From the NCBI GenBank assembly GCA_021799405.1, contig JAJZAL010000144.1, positions 1 to 13,587 of the forward strand: 13,587 nt of DNA, given 5' to 3'. Every line of letters starts with the position of its first letter. The stretch's first letter is position 1. The notes beneath the pieces are model-generated. The model did not search any database and had not been told where the DNA came from. It saw nothing but the letters and a program-made list of their open reading frames with translations. This DNA comes from Acidobacteriota bacterium (GTDB taxonomy: Bacteria; Acidobacteriota; Terriglobia; Terriglobales; Acidobacteriaceae). Of this stretch, positions 1 through 5,674 are shown piece by piece. The position numbers were made by a program, and so were the translations under genes.

Positions 1-660
1 CATGCCCATCGAGAGCACATCGAAAGCAAGCCGCGGATGCGCCGCAGCCCAGCGGTCGCGCCATTGGCGCAAGGTGCGGAAGCAGGCGCGGGTTTCATCC
101 TCAGGCACGCCGAAAGGTGCGATGGTCATCAGGCCGCGCATGCGCAGATGGGGCAGATCGGGCAGGCGCTCCAGCAAAGCGGCGGTCTCGGCGGAATCGG
201 GGTCGAGGCCTGCCTTGGTCTCCTCCGGGCTGAGCTTGACTTCGAGCAGGATGGGCAGGCGCCTGGAGAGCTTGCCCACCGCGGCAGGCCTGCCCGCGGT
301 TTCGTTCAGCCGCTCGGCGATGTGAAGTGAATCGACCGAGTCGACAGCGTCGAATAGCTCCGCCGCGCGGGTAGTTTTATTGGATTGCAGATGGCCGATG
401 AGATGAAAGCGAAGCGTACCGGCCGCTGTGTTCGACCGAAGGCCTGCTGCCTCAAGCGCGGGCGCCTTCCCGGCAAACTCCTGCACGCGGTTTTCACCGA
501 AGAGCGTGAGGCCGAGCGCGGCGGCCGCAGCAATGGTTGCAGCCGGATAGGTCTTGGAAACGGCCATCAGCTCGACCTCGCCGCGCTGCCTGCCGGCGGC
601 GCGGCAGGCGGCGGTGATCGCATCCTCCAACCGTTCGAGATGTTCCTGGAGCGCCGTCAT
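1..660 (-). CDS. yggS: YggS/PLPBP-family pyridoxal-phosphate homeostasis protein (3' end beyond window)
   Basis: A cytosolic PLP-binding protein of the YggS/PROSC family (alanine-racemase N-terminal fold). The family buffers pyridoxal 5'-phosphate and affects amino-acid balance; no enzymatic reaction is firmly established. The frame runs from the ATG at 660 to base 1 with no stop, giving 220 residues. Family members are usually 225-240 residues, so only a short tail is missing. Visible marks are AVSKTYP at residues 33-39, whose Lys36 is the expected Schiff-base lysine, then FGENRVQEF near residue 54, HLIGHLQSNK near 86, LRMRGLMTIAP near 172, and LSMGM at the edge. The gene starts 41 bp after the trxB stop on the same strand, so co-transcription is likely. 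The Shine-Dalgarno sequence is weak (GGAAACAG). Identity is very likely. The start is the only well-placed ATG. Confidence 0.93.
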   Translation of the reverse strand, partial: MTALQEHLERLEDAITAACRAAGRQRGEVELMAVSKTYPAATIAAAAALGLTLFGENRVQEFAGKAPALEAAGLRSNTAAGTLRFHLIGHLQSNKTTRAAELFDAVDSVDSLHIAERLNETAGRPAAVGKLSRRLPILLEVKLSPEETKAGLDPDSAETAALLERLPDLPHLRMRGLMTIAPFGVPEDETRACFRTLRQWRDRWAAAHPRLAFDVLSMGM

Positions 661-701
661 GGCATCTGTTTCCGCGCGCTCGCGGCTAGCGGGCGTTGGG
701 T

Positions 702-1649
702 TCAGTGACCGTGCTCCTCTAAAAACTTCTCAGCTTCGAGCGCAGCCATGCAGCCGGAACCGGCGGCGGTGATGGCCTGGCGGTAGCGGCGGTCCTGCAC
801 GTCGCCGCAGGCATAGACGCCCTCGACCACCTCGCCGTTGTGAGTGGTGAAGACGTTGTCTTTAGTGCGGACGTAGCCGTCGGCATCGAGATCGATCTGT
901 CCGGCAAACATCTTGGCGTTGGGCTCGTGGCCGATGCCGAGAAAGAGGCCGCTGATGGGGAGCTCGCTGAGCGTGCCCGTCTTCACGTCGCGCAGGCGCA
1001 GGCCCTTCACTTCGTGCTCATCGACGCCCAGCACTTCTTCGACGACGGTGCTGGTGCGCAGCTCGATGTTGGGATGGGCCATGACGCGATCCAGCATGAT
1101 TTTGGAGGCGCGGAAAGCGTCGCGGCGGTGCAGCAGCGTCACCTTGGTGGCGAAACGGGTGAGGAAGAGGGCTTCTTCCATCGCCGAATCGCCGCCGCCC
1201 ACTACAGCAATTTCTTTGCCGCGGAAGAAGAAGCCGTCACAGGTGGCGCAGCTGGAGACGCCGTGGCCGATCAGCGCCTGCTCACTGGGCAACCCCAGCC
1301 AGCGGGCGCTGGCGCCGGAGGCAATGATCAGCGAGTGCGTCCGGATTTCACCGGACGAAGTGGTGAGCCGGAAGGGGCACACGCTCAGATCGACGCTGAC
1401 CAAATGCGCCAACTGGTAGGCTGCGCCGAAGCGCGCGGCCTGCTTCTTCATGTTGTCGATCAGCTCCGGACCCTGGATGCCATCGGGCCAGCCTGGAAAG
1501 TTTTCGACCAGAGAGGTGATGGAGAGCTGGCCGCCGGGCTCGTGGCCTTCGAGAACGAGCGGCTTAAGGCCGGCACGGGCGGTGTAAATAGCTGCGGTGA
1601 GTCCGGCGCAGCCGGAGCCGAGAACGACTGTGTTTTGTATCTCTGCCAT
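702..1649 (-). CDS. trxB: Thioredoxin-disulfide reductase (TrxB)
   Basis: A cytosolic FAD- and NADPH-dependent flavoenzyme that reduces thioredoxin. The 315 residues match the low-molecular-weight bacterial family. The N-terminal FAD loop is GSGCAGL at residues 11-17, followed by EPGGQL at 37-42. The redox-active pair is in CATCDG (Cys134 and Cys137). The NADPH domain has GGGDSAMEEA at 151-160 and HRRDAFRASK at 174-183. The second FAD segment near the C-terminus reads YACGDVQDRRYRQAITAAG. Oddity: the FAD loop has Cys14 where many family members have Pro (GxGPAG). The gene lies between GH125 upstream (44-bp gap) and yggS downstream (41-bp gap) on the same strand, and it has its own strong ribosome site, so it can be translated independently. 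Confidence 0.97.
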   Translation of the reverse strand: MAEIQNTVVLGSGCAGLTAAIYTARAGLKPLVLEGHEPGGQLSITSLVENFPGWPDGIQGPELIDNMKKQAARFGAAYQLAHLVSVDLSVCPFRLTTSSGEIRTHSLIIASGASARWLGLPSEQALIGHGVSSCATCDGFFFRGKEIAVVGGGDSAMEEALFLTRFATKVTLLHRRDAFRASKIMLDRVMAHPNIELRTSTVVEEVLGVDEHEVKGLRLRDVKTGTLSELPISGLFLGIGHEPNAKMFAGQIDLDADGYVRTKDNVFTTHNGEVVEGVYACGDVQDRRYRQAITAAGSGCMAALEAEKFLEEHGH

Positions 1650-1651
1650 GA

Positions 1652-1659
1652 TCTTCCTT
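1652..1659 (-). promoter_or_regulatory. Ribosome binding site of trxB
   Basis: On the minus strand AAGGAAGA lies immediately upstream of ATG 1649, with about 5 nt between AAGGA and the start codon. It supports the chosen start, the only ATG that precedes the N-terminal FAD-binding strand. Confidence 0.7.
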
Positions 1660-1693
1660 ATTGATTCTAGATGCTCTGGGGCCGCTGCCCGAC

Positions 1694-3130
1694 TCAGACG
1701 AGCGGAGCGGATAGCAGCGCCGGCTTTTCCTCGGCCAGCCTGACCACCAGTTCGCCGAAGAGTGTGTTGGCCCAGGCGAACCAGGGCCGCGTGAACTTTG
1801 TCGCATCGTCCTTGTCAAAGGACTCGTGCATGAAGCCGGTGCCGGCGGTGGTATCGCGCAGCCAGCGCAGGCATTGCCGGATCTCGCTGTCGTCCGCCGT
1901 GGTCAGCGCGCGATAAATGATTCCGATGGGCCACACCTTATTCAAACCTGTGTGGGGGCTGCCGATGCCGTTGGCTGCGGTTCCGCTGAAGAAGTACGGA
2001 TCGGATTGACTCAGCACAAACTGCCGTGTTCGCTGGTAGAGCGGATCGCCTATCGGGCAGCAGCTGAGGTAGGGGAGATTCAGCAGTCCCGGCGCGCCGG
2101 CGTCGTCCATCATCAGTGCATTGCCGTAGCCGTCCACTTCATAGGCCCAGATGGCGCCGAAGGTAGCGTGCCGCGTCTGGCCGTACTGTGCCAGCGCGTG
2201 CTCAACCTCGGCAGCCAGGAGTTCCGCCTCGGCGGCGAGGGCGGTGTCTTGCAGCACCTGTCCGGCTATCGCAGCTAACTGCCGCAGGCTTAGCACTGCG
2301 AATAAATTGCTGGGGATAAACAGCGGATAGATGCAGGCGTCGTCCGAGGGGCGGAACATGGAGAAGATCATGCCCACCGGCAGCGCGGGGTTGCCGAAGC
2401 CGCCCAGCGGCAGCGTGTCTGACGGGACCGCCGAGACGCGTTGAAATGAGTAAGGCCCTTTGCCCTGCTTGCGCTGCTGCGTGCGGAAGGTGCGCACGAT
2501 CGTCCGCGCCGCTTCCTTCCAGGTGGCGTCGAAGGGGCTCGTATCGCCAGTCTTCTGCCAATAGCCGTGAGCCAGGCGAATGGGATAGCAGAGCGAATCC
2601 ACCTCCCACTTGCGCTCACCCACACCGGGAATATGCATGGTACGGTCGTGCACGGCCCAGGGCAAGGGCGGATCGGCGGGGTTGCGCACAAAGGCGTTGG
2701 CGTAGGGGTCGAGCAAAATCATGCGTGCCTGGCGGCGGATCACGCCTTCAAGCAATGCGCGCAGCTTTGCGTCCTCCTTGGCCAGCGGCAGGTAGGGCCA
2801 CACCTGCGCCGAGGAGTCGCGCAGCCACATCGCGTCGATGTCGCCGGTGACAACGTAGGTGTCGGGCTTGCCTTCGAAGGAGCCGGGGTAAACGGTGGTA
2901 TCGAGCGTATTGGGAAAGCAGTTTGCGAAGATCGTGGCCAAGGCCGGATCGGCGATCTGGCGCTGTACGCGGGGAATTAACGCTTCAACGGCGGTGCTGG
3001 TAAAGTGACGCTTCTCGCGCGAAGGCCGTGCGTGCGGCAAATCGCCTGCCGCCGCAGCGCCCCAGGCATTGTGAGCCACTGCCAAAGCAGCGGCTCCTTT
3101 CAGCACATCCCGCCGGTTCATTGTGATCAT
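1694..3130 (-). CDS. GH125 family exo-alpha-1,6-mannosidase, Tat-exported
   Basis: A metal-independent alpha-mannosidase of glycoside hydrolase family 125 (formerly DUF1237), whose characterised members remove terminal alpha-1,6-linked mannose. From ATG 3130 it has 478 residues. The N-terminus has a twin-arginine motif (NRRDVLKG, residues 5-12) and an alanine-rich hydrophobic stretch, which predicts Tat export. Family motifs are GDIDAMWLRDSSAQVWPYLP (96-115), MFRPSDDACIYPLFIPSNLF (258-277; an Asp here is the expected general acid) and HESFDKDDATKFTRPWFAWA (435-454; Glu436 is the candidate base). The frame is open up to 3211, but GGGGAG sits 10 nt before ATG 3130, and that choice keeps the Tat signal close to the N-terminus. 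ATG 3121 is also possible. The gene is followed by trxB, probably in one transcript. Substrate could be fungal or bacterial mannan; linkage preference is inferred from the family. Confidence 0.93.
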   Translation of the reverse strand: MITMNRRDVLKGAAALAVAHNAWGAAAAGDLPHARPSREKRHFTSTAVEALIPRVQRQIADPALATIFANCFPNTLDTTVYPGSFEGKPDTYVVTGDIDAMWLRDSSAQVWPYLPLAKEDAKLRALLEGVIRRQARMILLDPYANAFVRNPADPPLPWAVHDRTMHIPGVGERKWEVDSLCYPIRLAHGYWQKTGDTSPFDATWKEAARTIVRTFRTQQRKQGKGPYSFQRVSAVPSDTLPLGGFGNPALPVGMIFSMFRPSDDACIYPLFIPSNLFAVLSLRQLAAIAGQVLQDTALAAEAELLAAEVEHALAQYGQTRHATFGAIWAYEVDGYGNALMMDDAGAPGLLNLPYLSCCPIGDPLYQRTRQFVLSQSDPYFFSGTAANGIGSPHTGLNKVWPIGIIYRALTTADDSEIRQCLRWLRDTTAGTGFMHESFDKDDATKFTRPWFAWANTLFGELVVRLAEEKPALLSAPLV

Positions 3131-3140
3131 TCTGTTCGCA

Positions 3141-3146
3141 CTCCCC
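3141..3146 (-). promoter_or_regulatory. Ribosome binding site deciding the GH125 start
   Basis: GGGGAG on the minus strand lies 10 nt upstream of ATG 3130. No comparable site is found at good distance from ATG 3211 or ATG 3121, so it favours the 478-residue product with its Tat signal at the very N-terminus. Confidence 0.5.
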
Positions 3147-3273
3147 GGCGCATTTCCCGCGCCTGTGATTCGTGATCTATGCCGCTTGGCCAGGCTGCAT
3201 AGCAGCCGCATCCCGCCCCTGCTATTTTATCCAGCCGGTCAGGCGCGGGTGCGTGAGCCAGATCGCAAGGCTT

Positions 3274-3277
3274 GGAG
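3274..3277 (+). promoter_or_regulatory. Ribosome binding site of the 70-residue orphan gene
   Basis: GGAG lies 10 nt before ATG 3288 and is the only purine-rich site near the start of the conserved-looking part of this frame. It decides the start against the upstream ATG 3123, which would place the gene inside the GH125 promoter region. Confidence 0.45.
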
Positions 3278-3287
3278 CGGTTCGAAT

Positions 3288-3500
3288 ATGATGACGCGTA
3301 TGGCGAATTTGACTCTTGTATACGGACTGCGTCTGCTGCCGGAGGGCGAAGTGACTGAGATCAACGATGCAACGCTGAAGCTGGCCAACGGACACGAGGC
3401 CCGCGTGGCGATGCACGTGATTGAAGGTTCGCGCGCCGAGATCGAGAAACAGCTCAAGCGCAGCCTCGATGCGTTCTTCGATTTCTATCCGGAGATCTGA
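3288..3500 (+). CDS. Small hypothetical protein (70 residues)
   Basis: I do not recognise a family. From ATG 3288 the product is MMTRMANLTLVYGLRLLPEG followed by a further 50 residues, ending in FFDFYPEI. The N-terminal half alternates hydrophobic and polar residues (TLVYGLRL, ATLKLANG, ARVAMHVI), as expected for three or four beta strands. The C-terminal third (SRAEIEKQLKRSLDAFFDFY) reads as one amphipathic helix. There is no signal peptide or membrane segment, so it is probably cytosolic. The frame extends upstream to ATG 3123, but that stretch is low-quality coding and overlaps the GH125 leader. ATG 3291 and ATG 3300 are alternative starts. The gene is divergent from GH125 and convergent with the esterase-like gene, hence probably monocistronic. 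It looks real because of its regular residue pattern and the GGAG site. Confidence 0.65.
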   Translation: MMTRMANLTLVYGLRLLPEGEVTEINDATLKLANGHEARVAMHVIEGSRAEIEKQLKRSLDAFFDFYPEI

Positions 3501-3524
3501 GGGCGGTTCCAGCGGTTACATAGG

Positions 3525-3547
3525 GGCGTGGGCCGGAGGCCCACGCC
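3525..3547. repeat. GC-rich perfect hairpin, possible dispersed palindromic element
   Basis: GGCGTGGGCC-GGA-GGCCCACGCC forms a perfect 10-bp stem with a 3-nt loop, just after the small gene's stop. A second short palindrome, CCGG-gatg-CCGG, follows at 3556-3567. No T tract follows the first stem, so it is not a textbook intrinsic terminator. The two adjacent GC-rich palindromes in a non-coding gap look like a REP-type element. Whether it recurs elsewhere in the genome cannot be seen here, and I found no second copy in this window. Confidence 0.5.
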
Positions 3548-3591
3548 ACAGACGGCCGGGATGCCGGTGCTACCCTTGCTGCACGGCGAGT

Positions 3592-3617
3592 TTTCAGACA
3601 AGTCCTTCTGAAATTTT
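3592..3617 (+). terminator. Candidate intrinsic terminator between convergent genes
   Basis: TTTCAGA (3592-3598) and TCTGAAA (3607-3613) form a perfect 7-bp stem around an 8-nt loop. On the plus strand TTTT (3614-3617) follows at once. It sits between the plus-strand small gene (stop 3500) and the minus-strand esterase-like gene (stop codon 3621-3619), where a shared terminator is expected. The stem is AT-rich and therefore weak. Confidence 0.45.
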
Positions 3618-3618
3618 C

Positions 3619-5637
3619 CTACCAGAAGATGGCCTCTGGTTCGGGAGCCGAGAGATCCACCTTGACCGGCGAGGCGATTGCCGTCAGCGTGCTTAAGTCA
3701 AAGTCGCGATAGAGATCGAGACACATCAGATCGGGTGCTTCCTTATACGTGAGCGGTTTGGTATAAACCGCGGCAAAGCTCTGAATGGCGTGGTATGCGT
3801 CGAGGGAGGAGAACAACTGCGGCTCGATTGCCGCGGCGACTACGGCTGCCGTTTCACTGCGCGGGCCGTCGGTGGCCACGCTGACCGGCGCGGGCGAATT
3901 GCCCGCCGGTGGGATGCGGGCGCCCGGCGTGGAAGTGCCGTCGATCATGCCCGCTTGCAGCCAGTGCGTGACGGCGGCAATCTGTGCCGCCTCTATTCCC
4001 AGTGGCCGCATGCCAATCGTATTGAGCATTTGCGCGTAGCTGGTGGTGCGGGAATGCTTCGCTGTGCCGGGGAGGTTTTCACCGAAGAAGAGCGGTTCGA
4101 AGACCAGCACGCGCCGCCCGCGATCTACAGCATCGGCCGCTGCGACCGCCATAGCCGCGCGGCCCTTGTCGGAGATGAGGAGCGTTGTGCCGCCGTTTTG
4201 CGGCCGGTTGAGCGACGCAAGCAGGACGCCGGTTGCGCTGAGCCCATTGCTGAACTCGAAGCGGTACCCGCGGCTCTCCATGCCTCTCTCGTGGGTGGCG
4301 CTGATGGGCCAGGCGTGAGCGACGGTCACCGGCGCGTAGCGCACTACATGGCGCAGCAGTCCGCGCTGCTTCGCGGCCCATGCGCTATCCGGCTGCGACG
4401 GCGGGTCGTGGTGGATGGCTGCGGCCATCTGGCGCGCCAGACCTACGACGGTCAGGTTGTTCGCGGGCAAACCGACGATCAGATCGCGATAGCTCTCCAC
4501 CTCGCTATCGGTGTCGGGATATTCCTGATCGGAAACGTTGACGTGAAAGGCGTGGTCGAAAAAGCGATAGGACTGCTGGCGGTTGTCGATCTGGTAGTTG
4601 TGCGTGCCGGGGTCCTGATTCTCATGCCACTCAAGATTGCCGGGGCTGCCCATGAGCGCATAGAAGGGCTTGATGTCTGAGTAGACGCCCTGCTTGACGA
4701 TGTCGGCGCGATAACAGCAGTCGTCCATGGCGTTGTAGATGAGAAGCGTCGGCCGGGGCGCGCGCACGGCAATCAGTTGCGCGTAGTCGGCTGTCACGCG
4801 CACATCAGGGGCGTTCTGCTCGGCATCCCCGGCGTACTCGGGATGCTCGATCGCGGTCGTCAGCGACGAGAAACCGGCGATGGGCACGGCGGCGTCGATA
4901 CGCGGATCGAGCGAACTGAGCAGCATGGTCTGCCAGCCGCCACCGGAGAGGCCGGTCATGCCGATGCGCGTGCGATCGACGCGCGGATCGTTGTAGAGGT
5001 AGTCGAGGCCGCGGCGCATGGCCAGATAAAAGAGGCCGACGCCGTTCGCTCCAGCCAGGTCGAGCAAGCCGATGTTATTGTGCTCGTTCTCCTCGGCGCT
5101 CAGCTCGCCGTAGCCGATCCACTCCAGGCTGAGCGCGAGAATGCCGCGCCGCGCCTGATTGATGCAGCGCTTCTGCTTGTGCTCGACGGCCTTGCCGCCG
5201 GGACCGTGGCCGTGGACATCGAGGATGGCGGGGATCTTGCCGCTGATGTGCTCAGGCTCATAGAGCAAAGCCGTCGAGCTGAAGCCGGGCACGATCTCGT
5301 AGCGCAGCTTGACGATGCGATAGCCCTTGCGCTCGATGGTGGCCACCTTCTCAAAGCTGGGTTTGGCATCAACCCAAGCCTGCGGCCAGCCATGGTAGAT
5401 CACGTCGAGTTCACGCTGGCGCAGAGTTTGCGCCTCTTTCTCCCAGGCGGCGGCATGAGCCGGATCAGGCAGCGGCGGCACGCGCTTGAGCAGGTAGTGG
5501 CGCAGTTCGTTGGTCACCACTGCCGGATCCTGGAGCGGCTGGTTCAGCAGCGGCTCTATCGCGCTATGAGTTGCCTGCGCACATGCAAAAACCGCGCAGG
5601 CGATGAGGAAGGCAGCGATCAAACCGGTTCTTTTCAT
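3619..5637 (-). CDS. Secreted tandem alpha/beta-hydrolase, acetylxylan-esterase-like
   Basis: A 672-residue predicted exported serine hydrolase, probably an esterase acting on polysaccharide substituents. The exact substrate is not readable. Residues 1-21 are a signal peptide ending near ACAQA; the internal cysteines give a poor lipobox. In the first hydrolase domain (about 95-365), HGHGPGG (142-148) is the expected oxyanion region. GLSGGG (229-234) gives nucleophile Ser231, AMDDCC (303-308) the acid Asp305 or Asp306, and GTHNY (344-348) the base His346. Residues about 430-665 look like a second, degenerate hydrolase domain. Its nucleophile-elbow equivalent, ATDGPRSE (588-595), has no GxSxG. 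The gene follows the GH-like gene by 37 bp. AAGGAAGG lies upstream of ATG 5637, with the inner AAGGG 10 nt from it. Partner role in the same degradation step is inferred. Confidence 0.8.
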   Translation of the reverse strand: MKRTGLIAAFLIACAVFACAQATHSAIEPLLNQPLQDPAVVTNELRHYLLKRVPPLPDPAHAAAWEKEAQTLRQRELDVIYHGWPQAWVDAKPSFEKVATIERKGYRIVKLRYEIVPGFSSTALLYEPEHISGKIPAILDVHGHGPGGKAVEHKQKRCINQARRGILALSLEWIGYGELSAEENEHNNIGLLDLAGANGVGLFYLAMRRGLDYLYNDPRVDRTRIGMTGLSGGGWQTMLLSSLDPRIDAAVPIAGFSSLTTAIEHPEYAGDAEQNAPDVRVTADYAQLIAVRAPRPTLLIYNAMDDCCYRADIVKQGVYSDIKPFYALMGSPGNLEWHENQDPGTHNYQIDNRQQSYRFFDHAFHVNVSDQEYPDTDSEVESYRDLIVGLPANNLTVVGLARQMAAAIHHDPPSQPDSAWAAKQRGLLRHVVRYAPVTVAHAWPISATHERGMESRGYRFEFSNGLSATGVLLASLNRPQNGGTTLLISDKGRAAMAVAAADAVDRGRRVLVFEPLFFGENLPGTAKHSRTTSYAQMLNTIGMRPLGIEAAQIAAVTHWLQAGMIDGTSTPGARIPPAGNSPAPVSVATDGPRSETAAVVAAAIEPQLFSSLDAYHAIQSFAAVYTKPLTYKEAPDLMCLDLYRDFDLSTLTAIASPVKVDLSAPEPEAIFW

Positions 5638-5674
5638 TGTGTCTTTGCCCTTCCTTCAGGATACGGTGCCCTGG

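Larger units (their letters stand above)
3131..3287. promoter_or_regulatory. Divergent intergenic region, GH125 / small orphan gene
   Basis: This 157-bp gap separates two divergently transcribed genes and should hold both promoters. It contains a perfect 6-bp inverted repeat, GGCTGC-ATA-GCAGCC (3193-3207). On the minus strand there is TAAAAT (3224-3229), one mismatch from a sigma-70 -10 box, but with no convincing -35 at 16-18 nt. I cannot place either promoter firmly. Confidence 0.35.

Noticed and set aside
840..1664. A 274-codon plus-strand frame opposite trxB
   Set aside because: trxB is complete and unambiguous on the minus strand, and this frame has antisense-type composition.
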